A stretch of DNA of 64,000 nucleotides from Paraphaeosphaeria minitans. Its lineage: Eukaryota > Ascomycota > Dothideomycetes > Pleosporales > Didymosphaeriaceae. A program made the translations under genes and the position numbers. Within the stretch, counting starts at the first letter, position 1. Each line of letters begins with the position of its first letter. This document shows positions 1-10,956 of this stretch, in pieces. Location: NCBI GenBank assembly GCA_015832175.1, contig WJXW01000004.1, positions 3,038,001-3,102,000 of the forward strand. Reading direction: 5' to 3'. The notes below the pieces were generated by a model. That model worked only from the letters and a program-made list of their open reading frames with translations, was not told where the DNA came from and made no database searches.

Positions 1-635
1 ATGTCTTGCACCTCGCTTGCATGATATCGAACGCTTGGTTGAATGTACTGTAGGTAGCTGGTCACGGTGTCTTGTCTCCTCTGGTGTTGAACGTGTGGTC
101 TGGTCCGTGACGCGATGGCCTGGAGTACCGGAACTGATCAAGATCAATGGTAGGTAGCGTAGGTAGCGTGGGTAGCGTGGGTAGCGTAGGTACCTAGTAG
201 ACCAGGATCTCGCCGCCGCTTGTGCCTGTTCAACCTCGAGCTGTCCGACACCAACACCCATAGCTACAGCTCGCACCATTCACCACTCACCCTTCACCAC
301 TCACCACTCACCCTTCACCATTCACCGCCCGCTGCCCCTCCCTTCTCCCTCGTCCTCCCGCCACGTGCATACACCGCTCGCCGAGGGTAGACAGCCTGCC
401 CGTTCTACGCTTCAGCCACCCGCTTGGTCTGACAGGCCATCGTCAAGTGCGCGCCTCTGCTCCCACCGAGCTTGCCCGCCACCGCCCGCTGCTGCCAGAC
501 GCCCGCCCGCGGCTCCCCCCCGACCAGCCTGCCTCCCCGGTGCGGACCACCCTATGAGTCCTCCTCCCGCCCGACAGCCCGCCATCTGAGGGCACGGCCG
601 CCTCGCTCGACGTGTGCTCGCATCACTGCGGGTAA
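1..635. other. Upstream region of GID7-like gene, no gene seen
   Basis: No supported coding region. It holds a run of GGTAGGTAGCG-like units at 149-198 and short CACC(A/C)TTCACC direct repeats at about 275-327, followed by C-rich sequence. A stop at 633-635 closes the frame used by the gene that follows, so the start of that gene, or an upstream intron, must lie around here. No start codon or good donor/acceptor pair could be fixed. Confidence 0.5.
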
Positions 636-766
636 CTTGCCCCAGCGTTCGTCCTGGCAGACGAAACCGCCCCAAACGCCCCTTCCCCAAACGCCTCCGA
701 CCGCCCAACCATCCCGAACTCCCCAGCTCCTCCTTCCCCAGAACTCTCTGCCCACGACCCCTCCAC

Positions 767-803
<37 letters not shown>

Positions 804-2928
804 CCCGTAGCCATCCTCGCAGCCCCATCCACACGACCGCCTGCCCCTAAGCGCAGACGCAGCGCCCAAGACAGCGACGACCTCTCCGATCCCACCGAGC
901 GAGGCCGGTCCTCCCGCCACACCAAGAAACGCAGGCGCAGAACAGACGGGACCATGCGCCTTGACAGCGATGCTTCAAAACGCTCCCACTCTCCCACCCA
1001 CAGCTACATCAACGGCTCCACGCGCTCCCCCGGGCCCAGGTCGGCCCTGGGCAAGATTGCGAATGGAGACTCCCGCAGGTCCGAGAGCAACGGCTCCTAC
1101 ACCAACGGCAGTTCGGTAGCCAGCGTGAAGGCCCTGTCCTCGTCCTTGTTTGGCCACGACAGGGAGGAGGTCACGCGCATACTCATACAAAGCTTGTCAG
1201 ACCTAGGCTACAGCGACGCTGCTGGAGCTCTAGTCAAAGAGAGCGGATATACCCTCGAAGGCCCGACGGTGGCGGCGTTCCGTAACGCTGTGCTCAACGG
1301 AGACTGGGCCGAGGCGGAAGAGCTTTTGTTCGGTACCAACTCGTATGATAACGGAGGAGGCATACATCTCGATGCTGCGCCAGGATATGGCAAGACTTGG
1401 GCCAAGTCGAGGTCAATAGCCCAGTCGCACCGTGCCCAAGGGCTGCCGCTCGCCGATGGGGCCAACCGGGACGAGATGATGTTTTGGCTGAAACAGCAAA
1501 AGTACCTGGAGCTACTCGAAAGAAGAGACCTGGCCAAGGCACTCATGGTGCTGCGCCAAGAGTTGACACCGCTGCACCAGGACGTTGGCCGGCTGCATAC
1601 TCTTTCCAGGCAAGTTTCTTTCGCTGCCTCTGCCATCTGTAAACATTGCTGACCGAGCGCAGTCTCATGATGTGTCCGTCTGCGGATGATCTGAAATCAC
1701 AAGCCGAATGGGACGGTGCTGACGGCGAATCACGCACGCTCCTGCTCTCCGAACTCTCCAGTCAGCCGTACCACACTCACTCACCTTGACGCTGCGACTG
1801 ACCTCAACAGAATCAATATCACCCAGTGTCATGATACCAGAACACCGATTAGTCAGTCTCTTAGACGAAGTCAAGGACGGCTGGATATCCAACTGTCTCT
1901 ATCACAACACCGCTGATTCTCCATCGCTTTACATCGACCACAATTGCCATCGCGACGACTTCCCCATGAAGCCGGTACTGGAACTCCAGGGCCACCACGA
2001 CGAAGTGTGGTACCTTAAATACTCACATGACGGTACTAAGCTGGCATCAACAAGCAAAGACAAGACTATTGTCATTTACGACACTACGACATACAAGATT
2101 CTGCACCAACTGGACGAACATGACTCTGGTGTTACCCATCTAGCATGGAGTCCCGACGACACGAAGATCATAACATGCTGCGCACACCAGGAGAATTCTG
2201 CTCGGATATGGGATGTCCAGACAGGCGCCTGCCTAAGACTGATTAGCGATTTTACCTATCCTTGCACAACTGCTGCCTGGGCGCCGTCTGGCACGCACGT
2301 CGTCATTGGCTCACAAGACACCAAGTATGGATGTTGCATTTGGAACCTCGACGGCCACCTTGTGCATGCTTTCGCCCCCCACCACAACGATAGCGTTAGG
2401 GTCAACGATCTCGCTATTTCAGCCGACGGCTCGAGGCTCGTGGTCCTCCTTGAGAATAAGATTCAAGTCTACGACTTCAAGTCGCGAGAGAAACTGTGCG
2501 AGTGGCATTTCGACGACGTCAAGTTGACGAGCGTTACGATAAGCTCCGATTCCAGACACATGCTCGTCTCGATGAACAAGAACAAGATTCGGCTCATAGA
2601 GATTGACACGGGGCGGGAAGTGCAAGGTTTCGAAGGCCAAATCCAGGAGAACTTCATCATCAGGAGTAGTTTTGGTGGTGCTGACGAGAATTTCGTGGTC
2701 AGTGGCAGTGAAGGTATGTTCTCATTTTCCACGGCGTAGGCGTAGGAAGCTAACGGTGTCGTAGACGGCAGGGTGTACATCTGGAGGAATAACGTAAACG
2801 GGCCGCTGGTCGAGGCGCTGGACGCGCATGAAGGCTGCGTGAATGCTGTTGCGTGGCACCCCTCGGATCCGAGGTGCTTCGCGAGCGCAGGAGACGATGG
2901 AAGAGTGCGCGTCTGGAGACCGCGGTGA
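636..2928 (+). CDS. GID7/WDR26-like LisH-CTLH-WD40 protein
   Basis: WD40 scaffold of the GID/CTLH E3 ubiquitin-ligase complex by family resemblance. Coding exons are 636(?)-1609, 1663-1760, 1811-2713 and 2765-2928. A LisH segment follows FGHDREEVTRIL, and a CTLH stretch includes FRNAVLNGDWAEAEELLFG. After ISPSVMIPEHRL come WD repeats starting GHHDEVWYLKYSHDG and ending in DDGRVRVWRPR. The first intron (1610-1662) has a GC donor, AG|GCAAGT; the others are GT-AG. The first in-frame ATG is at 954 (606 aa from there). However, the frame is open from 636 and codes a plausible N-terminus with 12 consecutive Asp (768-803) and a basic KKRRRR patch (924-941), so the true start is probably upstream, perhaps through another intron, and is unresolved. 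The family identity is secure; only the N-terminus is not. Confidence 0.88.
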
Positions 2929-4084
2929 TGCGCGACGAAGAGATGAGAGAAACAACGCGGGCAGCATGCATCTTCGGCGTCGGAGGTATCACATGGGGAG
3001 GCTTGTACGTTTGCGGTTTCGACTTGGGCATGGGTACGGAGCTTTATTAGCCTACCATACTCTCTCTTCTCTGGGCTCTCGGATGACGTCATAGCACATT
3101 GTTCTGATTTTTCGTGGTTATGCTGGCGCAGCGGGTGTTTGTGTGCTTGGAAGGCTGCATGGCTGGTCTATTTTTTTTTGGAATGCTGGGGAGACGAGGA
3201 GAGACGAGGAAGCTGGTGAGGTTTGGCAAGGCTTCGATACGACGGGGTAGTCTACCGTATGTGTATGTAGGCAGGGTGCGTGTTGACTCGCGATACCTAC
3301 GACGAGCAGCACCGACATGGCGAACAAGCATTCGAGTCTCAACTTAGTCGTGACGAAAGGACGGTCCCGACATGACACAGTGAACTGGTTTCTCTTGTGG
3401 GATGTATTGCAGAGAATATAAGTGCGGAAAGACACCCGTTGCCGGCGCTTTGGCTTGCAATTTGCCATCCACTAGGTACTGTGCATGCGTAGATAGGTAC
3501 GGTAGGTACGGCTGGGTACCCACGCCGGCGCCGATCAGGGCTTGCCGGGCGTAGGTAATTTTACGCTGTACATTTGGTGAGTCTGTCGTTGTCTCCCGTC
3601 TGTTTTTTTTTTTGGGCAAACGGACGGAGGGTCTGTTCATTTCGCATTTATCAGGTAGGTAGGTATAGGGAGTGCGGGCGCTTTCGTAGGCACGAATGGC
3701 TTCCTGGTGCGCTGGAGTTTTGGGGGCCATTAGATATTGGAAGCGTTGGAGTCCATGTGGTCGCTGCTCCCCGCAACCCCGCATTTTCTCTCCAGATTTA
3801 TCGCCGCGGCACACATTCTTCCCAGCTTCATCGTCAATAGATATTGCTGATACTGAACAAGGATCTAACTTTCCAAGTATAAAAGACCACTAGGCGTTCT
3901 TGGGTCGCACAACAGGCGTCCGAACGGGTTCTTCGGACGGTGCCTTCCGAATCGAGGCTGGTATACGCAACGAGATCATCCCCAAGGATGACAATCTCCG
4001 TCTTGGACTAATGCAGGTCCACTGCAGTCATCTATAATAGCTTCGTCACTCCTTCGTTTGCACATTCCTGCTTTGTGTCTCATC
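2929..4084. other. Intergenic region, no gene seen
   Basis: No supported gene. It contains T-runs (3171-3179, 3603-3614) and two GGTAGGTA/GGTACGG tracts (3486-3520, 3651-3668). A TATAAAAG box at 3878-3885 lies about 200 bp upstream of the GMC oxidoreductase start and is the likely core promoter. Confidence 0.5.
3878..3885 (+). promoter_or_regulatory. TATA box for GMC oxidoreductase gene
   Basis: A perfect TATAAAAG lies 200 bp upstream of the ATG at 4085, correctly oriented and in otherwise noncoding DNA. The assignment rests on position and consensus only. Confidence 0.45.
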
Positions 4085-5881
4085 ATGTCTCTGCTCGCCG
4101 CCCTTGTCTTCAGCGCTGTTCTTGCGGCCCAGGCAGCAGCAACGTCCAAACAAACCTTCGACTATGTGATCGTTGGCGCAGGCCCAGCCGGTCTCGTACT
4201 TGCGAACCGGCTATCCGCTGACCCCAGCGTCACAGTCGCGGTAATCGAAGCCGGGGCCGACGAGCGGTACAATCCTCTCGTGACAGACGTCGAAGGCTTC
4301 TTCTTGGGGATCGGATCCGCGCTTGATTGGGCTTATCCCAGCTCGCCGCAGAAATATGCGCTGAACCGTAGTCTCGCGTACTCGGGCGGTAAAGGTGTGG
4401 GAGGAAGCACGTTGATCAACGGCATGACGTATTTGCGCGCCGAGAAAGAGCAGATCGATCAGTGGGAGGCATTTGGCAATGCCGGGTGGAACTGGGAGAG
4501 CTTGTACGCCTACTACACCTCGCAAGAGCACTTTCAGCCCCCAATCTCGGAAAATGCGGAGAATGGGGCTACGTTCGACGAGGCGTTTCACGGATACGAT
4601 GGGGAGCTTGCGGTTGGGTGGAACAAGTATTTCGTCAAACAAGAATTTTTCGAGATCCTTCAGAATACGAGCAAGAGCATTGACGTCGGTTGGAACGAGG
4701 ATGCCAATGGCGGGAGAATGGCTGGTTTCTCGACTTGGCCTTTCATGCAAAACTCGTCGACGAACACACGCGAAGACGCGGCAAATGCGTTCTACTATCC
4801 GATTAAAGAGCAGCGTGAGAACCTGAAGATATTTCCTAACACCACGGCAACCCGAATCATTTGGGCAGAGAAGCACGGATCAGGAGATGCAATTGCTGAA
4901 GCGGTCGAAGTCCTCACTTCGAGCAATGCCACCAATTGCCTACATGCTGCGCAGGAGGTCATCCTCTCCGCTGGCTCTCTCCGGTCACCTGCGCTCTTAG
5001 AGCTCTCTGGCGTTGGAAATCCCGCTATACTTCAAAACCTGGACATCGATTCAGTCATTGACCTTCCCGCGGTCGGCGCCAATCTCCAAGACCAGCCTAA
5101 CAGTGCGATATCGTACACTTCCACCATGAATTGGACCGGTTACCCGAGCTTCGTCACCTACCTCACAGCTTCCGATCTCTTTGGCGCAGAACTGGATGAC
5201 ATCATTTCTGAACTACGAGCAAATACAAGTGACCTCGCGCGCAGAATCGTCGCAGACCTGCCACCAAACGAGAGCACAGTCGAAAGAGAAGAGAAGCTGA
5301 TCGAAATGCAGCTCGATCTAGCGTGGTCATCCCAAACTACGGTACCTCTCGTCGAAGCTGTCTGGTTCCCTAATGGAAACGCTATCAGCGTTGCATTCTG
5401 GGCACTCCTTCCGTTCTCCCGCGGCTCCGTCCACATAACATCCGCATCGCCAGAACACATCCCAGGCATCGACCCGAACTTCCTGCAGCTGCCGGTCGAC
5501 ACTCTCGTCCAGACAGCTGCCGCCTTAAAGCTCCGTGAATACTTCGCTACCGAACCACTGTCCAAGCACGTCATTGCTGAAGTCGCGCCGGGCTCGGACG
5601 CCGTTCCTGTCGGCGCCGGGTTGAGAGATCCTGCGTGGTACAAATGGATTGCCGGAGCTTTCGGGTCCAATTCGCATCCCGTGAGCACGGCTGCTATGAG
5701 GAGTAGGGAGTTGGGTGGTGTTGTTGACGGTGAGGGGAGGGTGTATGGGGCGAAGAATGTGAGGGTTGTAGATGCGAGTGTGTTTCCCACGCAGATAAGC
5801 GGGCATCTGAGTGCGTCTATTTATGCTATCGCTGGGAAGATTGCCGACGGTATGACATTGGGGAAGAATCGAGAGATTTAG
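4085..5881 (+). CDS. Secreted GMC-family FAD oxidoreductase
   Basis: Single-exon 598-aa flavoprotein of the glucose-methanol-choline family, which oxidises alcohols, sugars or related substrates with FAD. The start is the ATG at 4085, giving a hydrophobic signal peptide (MSLLAALVFSAVLAAQAAA). The FAD-binding motif VGAGPAGLVLANRL with downstream IEAG comes next. GMC signature 1 is in YSGGKGVGGSTLINGMTYLR, and signature 2 is in GSLRSPALLELSGVG. The C-terminal catalytic block has NSHPVSTAAM and PTQISGHLSASIYA, supplying the two histidines expected of the active site. Length is usual for fungal GMC enzymes. Substrate cannot be told from sequence: glucose oxidase, aryl-alcohol oxidase and cluster-associated GMC enzymes all remain possible. 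It is followed 286 bp later on the same strand by a 2-oxoglutarate oxygenase. Confidence 0.93.
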   Translation: MSLLAALVFSAVLAAQAAATSKQTFDYVIVGAGPAGLVLANRLSADPSVTVAVIEAGADERYNPLVTDVEGFFLGIGSALDWAYPSSPQKYALNRSLAYSGGKGVGGSTLINGMTYLRAEKEQIDQWEAFGNAGWNWESLYAYYTSQEHFQPPISENAENGATFDEAFHGYDGELAVGWNKYFVKQEFFEILQNTSKSIDVGWNEDANGGRMAGFSTWPFMQNSSTNTREDAANAFYYPIKEQRENLKIFPNTTATRIIWAEKHGSGDAIAEAVEVLTSSNATNCLHAAQEVILSAGSLRSPALLELSGVGNPAILQNLDIDSVIDLPAVGANLQDQPNSAISYTSTMNWTGYPSFVTYLTASDLFGAELDDIISELRANTSDLARRIVADLPPNESTVEREEKLIEMQLDLAWSSQTTVPLVEAVWFPNGNAISVAFWALLPFSRGSVHITSASPEHIPGIDPNFLQLPVDTLVQTAAALKLREYFATEPLSKHVIAEVAPGSDAVPVGAGLRDPAWYKWIAGAFGSNSHPVSTAAMRSRELGGVVDGEGRVYGAKNVRVVDASVFPTQISGHLSASIYAIAGKIADGMTLGKNREI

Positions 5882-6167
5882 GTCGTTATCTTTCAACCGT
5901 TCAAGTTCTACGTGTTGAGGTTGAGGAAAAGACGAAATCTTTATGGTTGTGTTTACAGCCTCTTTCGGAACTGCGTATGAAGAAGAGGTCAAATAACTGA
6001 GTGCATTTATTCTGCTTTGGGGAGTCCCTTTGCACCAAACATTCCTACCCCACCTTTTCTAAGGAGCTTGCTATATCGGGAAAGCGTACTCCACCCCCCA
6101 CGTTATCTTCACTCCTCTTCGCGCCCTCATTGACTTGAACAACCATCAACACTGAATCACTCGAATC

Positions 6168-7374
6168 ATGGCTACAGCTACAGTCCAGCCCATCACAGAC
6201 GGCTCCGTTACGAAGCACGAAGCCCGCTCAACCGCTCATGGCTACCTGCAATCTCGTCTTGCAGCAAAAGACACGACAAGCGACACCGGCTTTACCATAC
6301 CCGTAATTGACCTGACACCATCGTTTTCCGAGTCTCTGGAGGACCGCAAATCGGTAGCCGCCCAGATTCGCGAGGCTTGTACCACTTCAGGGTTCTTTTA
6401 CGTTACGCACCACGGTATTCCTTCCAGCATCCTGCAGTCTATCTTACAGCAAGCGGAACGCTTTTTCAAACTGCCCTTGGCCTCTAAACAAGATTTGCAT
6501 ATCAAAACGAGTAAGTATGGATATGGCTGGGAGCCTAGTGAATACACATCTCTTGCCGGCGACTTGGAGTCCAAAGAAGGTTTCAACTTTGGGTACGAGG
6601 AGGGGTTGGATAAGAGCGGGGGAGATGGGAAATACAGGAATCTGGACGGAAGTGATGACAAAGCCAATATTTGGCCCAAGGAAGAAGAATTGCCGGGCTT
6701 CTATGAGCATGTCGGCGAATACTACGGTGCCGTGAGTCTGTCCTGCCAAGTTGCCTGCGCTGTCAGTTAACAAGTGCCAGGTCCTGAATCTTTCCCGCCA
6801 CATGTTCAGGCTCTTTGCTCTTTCGCTAGACCTACCAGAAGATCATTTCGATGCTATGGTCACCCATCCGGGAGGCATTGCGCGTCTCCTCTACTACCCT
6901 CCCCCTAAACACCCGCAGCTCACTGTCTCCGAATCAGTCCAGGAGAAGGAACACATCGGCTTGGGAGCCCATTCTGACTACGAGTGCTTCACGCTACTGC
7001 TTTCCTCGACGACACCCGGCCTCGAGATCCTCAGGCCATCTGGCCACTGGCACATTGCGACCCACATCGCCGATGCCTTCATCGTCAACGTCGCAGACTT
7101 CATGATGCGATGGACCAACGGCGTGTACAAATCGACTGTTCATCGCGTTGTCAACAGGAGCCGCCGGATCCGATACAGTGTGCCGTTCTTCTTCTCCGTC
7201 AATTACGAGCAAGTCATCGAGACGCTGCCGACATGCTTGGACGAGGGAGAGAAGCCGAGATATCCTCCCATCGGAGCGGGGGAGTACATTCTTGAGAGAC
7301 TCAATGCCACAACCAAAGATGGCGCAGGTTTTTATGGGAACGCAGAGGTGTTCGAGAGAGAGGGTATGTCATGA
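6168..7374 (+). CDS. 2-oxoglutarate/Fe(II)-dependent oxygenase (isopenicillin N synthase-like)
   Basis: 385-aa enzyme in two exons, 6168-6731 and 6781-7374, with a GTGAGT..CAG intron (6732-6780). The N-terminal DIOX_N region runs from IPVIDLTPSF to GFFYVTHHGIPSSIL. The catalytic jelly roll carries the iron ligands H-x-D in GAHSDYECFTLLL and the distal His in STVHRVVN. The 2-oxoglutarate-binding R-x-S is in RIRYSVPFFF. Family members hydroxylate or desaturate small molecules, including gibberellins, amino-acid derivatives, peptide antibiotics and thymine. The substrate here is unknown. It sits between a GMC oxidoreductase and an amino-acid permease, all on the same strand, which fits but does not prove a shared small-molecule pathway. 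Confidence 0.92.
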
Positions 7375-8071
7375 ATTGAGGATGCGATAGCTTGCCGGCC
7401 GTCACCACGGTGCTTCTATTCCCTGGTCTCCGTGTATTGCGAAGTTACCTTGACGTACAAGATGACCCGAGTCGGAAAGATGGCACTCATGCCCTCACGT
7501 AAATTGCGCAGGTTATAACTACCATCGTTCCAAAGTTCAGTCGTCAAGATGGATAGGGAAGCATCACGTGCCTCGGGTGATCCCAACTTGCCTAGGAAAG
7601 ACTAGTGCAGCTCTGCGGCTGAAAAATTGGGCCGGTCTAAATAAACTCCACCCCCAGCAAATTCGCGCTCTAGCGGATACCCGTGGTACTGAGTTCTGAC
7701 ACGTCTGGTAAATCAGTGGAATGGGCCAGTATAAAAGTTGCGACTGAACGAGTGTACTACCGTAATCCTACCTCAGATACACTAACCTCACCTGAGCAGA
7801 TATAGGTACTGGACCTATCCCACTTCGAACCAGGTGTAACGTTCGGGAGACATGCCTCAACAGCATGCAAGGCCACGACGATGTGGCCCAGGCTCACAAT
7901 CGATTTCCATGACGTGCTTTGACGGCGTCGAAAATTATTTCTCCACTGACCGGGGATCACAGAACAATCGTGACCGATGTCGCAAAGAACCCTTTGCTAT
8001 ACATATAGCCGTAGCCTCAAATGTAACTTTGCTGTTACTGCCGTCGACTACGGTGCAATTCCCTTTCCATT
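7375..8071. other. Intergenic/promoter region of permease
   Basis: No gene seen. A TATAAAAG box at 7730-7737 lies 335 bp upstream of the permease ATG, suggesting a long 5' UTR. Nothing else is recognised. Confidence 0.45.
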
Positions 8072-9746
8072 ATGCATGACCGACATCAAGATATCGAGAG
8101 CTCGCCTCATCTCCACCGGCATGACTCCGGCCATAATAAACCGATCCTCGAGCCGCAGCTGAACGTCGGGGGCCATGGGGCTACGCAGCGCCGTCTCAAG
8201 AATTATCATGTCACGATGATTGGTTTCTGTTCTGGCATTGGGACAGGTCTTTTCATCGGAACGGGCGCTGCATATGCCAATGCGGGGCCAGCAGGCTTGT
8301 TGCTCGCATACCTCATTGTAGGAAGTGTGTTGTGGTGTGTCATGCAAAGCATTGCCGAACTGGCTACGGTGGTTGGTACACCATGACCTTTGTTTCCATT
8401 TTCTCTTGCTCACCGCTGCCTAGATCCCTACGGCGGGTTCGTTTCCGCATTTTGCGAGCCGCTTCATCGATCCTGCCGTTGGCTTCTCACTGGCCATAAG
8501 CTATGGATATTGCTACACGATATCGATCGCGGCCGAATGCTCGGCATCTGCTATCCTCGTGGGGTATTGGACTGACATGTCGCCGGCCATCATCATCAGC
8601 ATCAGTCTCGTTCTCATCCTTGCGATCAACCTGATGAGCGTGCGCTGGTTTGGCGAGTCCGAAGTCGCCGCGGGTGCGATCAAGGTCGCGTGCTTTCTCG
8701 GGCTCGTCATCGTTTCCATCGTTATCACGGCTGGAGGTGCACCGAATGGCGAGACCACTGGGTTTCGCTACTGGCACAATCCGGGCGCATGGGTCGATTA
8801 TAACGGCATTACCGGTCCAACCGGTCACTTCCTGGGATTCCTGGCAGCCTTCGTGAACGCATCGTTCTCCTTTATTGGCGTCGAGGTGGTTGTCATCACG
8901 GCGGCCGAGAGCGTGGATCCGCACGTGGCCATACCGTTGTCCGCCAAACGGGTCACATACCGGATTGCCCTGTTCTACATCCTAGGCGCTCTTTTGATCG
9001 GCCTCATCGTCGACCCCAGAAACCCCCATCTTGTGTCGGATACGGGAGATGCCAACTCCTCGCCCTGGGTCATTGCCATCAAGCAAGCAGGCATCGTTGC
9101 ACTTCCTTCGGTAGTCAACGCCTGCATCCTCATATCCGCATGGTCGGCAGGCAACTCGTACTGCTGGGTTGGATCCCGCATGATCCTCGCCATGACCACG
9201 GACCGCCAGCTCCCCCAGATCTTCGGCCGGACCTGGAAGAACGGCGTGCCCTACGTTGCCGTCGTCGCGTCGTGGCTTTTCGGCCCCTTCGCATACCTCA
9301 GCCTGGGCACGGGAGGCGCGGCACAAGCTTTCACTTGGCTCATGAGCCTCAGCACCGTCGCCGGGCTGATTGCCTGGGCGACGTTGTGTTTCTGCTACAT
9401 CCGTTTCCACGCTGCGATGAAGGCCCAAGGGCAGAGCCGAGACAGCTTGCCTTGGAAGGGCCCGTTCCAACCTTTCAGCGCGTGGTATGGCTTCGTTGGA
9501 TCCACCATAATTACCCTCATCACCGGGTTTCCCGTTTTCTTGAAGGGCAACTGGAGTACCGGTGACTTCATTGCCTCGTATATCGGCATACCAATTTTCA
9601 TCGTCCCAATCATCATCTGGAAGGTGGTGCACAAGACAAAAGTGAGTGAACAATCCATCACTTTAGGGAAGGACTGCGCTAACACCATGCAGTTTGCTCG
9701 TAGCAAAACCATCGATCTATGGTCTGGACGTCTCCGTAGACCATAG
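8072..9746 (+). CDS. Amino-acid permease (APC/YAT family)
   Basis: 523-aa plasma-membrane transporter. Exons are 8072-8371, 8424-9641 and 9693-9746. Intron 1 (8372-8423) has a weak GTTGGT donor and could start at 8369 instead. Intron 2 (9642-9692) is 51 nt and stop-free, so retention would add 17 residues. Family hallmarks are the first helix block RLKNYHVTMIGFCSGIGTGL, then IPTAGSFPHF after the first junction, followed by about 12 hydrophobic segments. The consensus-like WVGSRMILAMTTDRQLP comes near the end of the second third. The N-terminal tail is short and His-rich. The substrate is likely one or more amino acids and is not resolved further. It lies in tandem with the 2-oxoglutarate oxygenase and GMC genes. 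Confidence 0.92.
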
Positions 9747-10956
9747 AGCTTCCAAACTACCGTAGGCATCGAGTCAGGATAGCTTTGATTCGCATGATCC
9801 ATTCCGCTTCTACACGCAATTTCATCGTCGTGATACAGATATGATGCACATGCCACGGAGATGAAACATCCAACTCCAGCCTCCTGAAGTAACTGAAGAC
9901 AGCACGCAGTACAGGTACGGATCACTACAGATTACAGCCCAAGCAAGCTGCAAAGGATGCCTGTTTAAAAGCGAGCAAAGCACTCAGTCCACCTGGGCTG
10001 TTTGGTAGCAGCGTCGGGCAAGGATGCGGAAGAGATGAACAAGGAAAAATCCGATCGCAAGTGCTTCCATCCTAGATTTTTGTTCCAGATGCATCGAACA
10101 GGAGTGGAAGGGTCATGTTCAATCAACGCATGAATACCCCCCGGGTGCGTCAACGTGACACTCCCGGCGCGTTCCCGGGAGATATTTTTTTTTCGGATTC
10201 GGGGAGTAGGTAGCAAAGTGTTGGTAGTAAAGCCGGCCTGGAGTGCCAAACTGGCCCCCCCCCCCCACCACCTCCCCCGGCCCCCTACTAAAAAAAGAAC
10301 CATGGGTTCGGTTATTGTCGTCGCGAAGAGCCTTGCATTAGATAGACATCCAGATCCATCGCCAACCAACGCGCTCAAAGTACCACCCCTCGAAGCTGAT
10401 CGTGCAGTCCGTTACCTTTCGAATCCAAAGTACGCACCACAAAAGCTGACATTAGGCACCGACAAGCTGGCATTGGGCACCGACCGGCATCGGGCGCGTA
10501 ATCTCCACCACTTGGACGTCACCTCGACGTTCGCGACGGCCCCCCTTGACGAAACCGCCCCCGCCACCGCCGCGGCACGCGTCGCCTTCGTGCATAGCCG
10601 CCATCCATGGTCCTCGCATCGACGATCAACAGCCCACACCGAGATGAACAACATGGTGAAGAGACAACCGCAATGGGATTGGAGCAAGCGACTCGCTAAT
10701 CAACAACAAGCTCAAGCATCAGAGCAAAACCAACAAGAACGCCAGGTATCGCTGAAGAGCGCCGAAGCAGACGCCATGATGATGTACAAGCAAACCAGAA
10801 GAGACCAGATCAGAGACGCCGGGGGGAGGAACCCCATAGGCACCGCAGCATGTCCCGTGAAAGTAACGCCCATCCATCCATCGCTGTCATCCATCGTGAG
10901 AGAAACATTAAGTAAGGTAAAGTTGAGTCGAGCCGAGCCAGGTCAGTGTAGACATC
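9747..10956. other. Intergenic region, no supported gene
   Basis: Long overlapping open frames exist on both strands, but none shows a recognisable domain or convincing start. It includes a homopolymer-rich patch of C-runs followed by an A-run at about 10254-10297. The 3' side abuts the stop codon of the minus-strand gene at 10957. Confidence 0.4.

Noticed and set aside
412..997. Overlapping minus-strand frames with Val/Arg/Ser runs
   Set aside because: They are the reverse-complement readings of the GAC (poly-Asp) run in the GID7-like gene.
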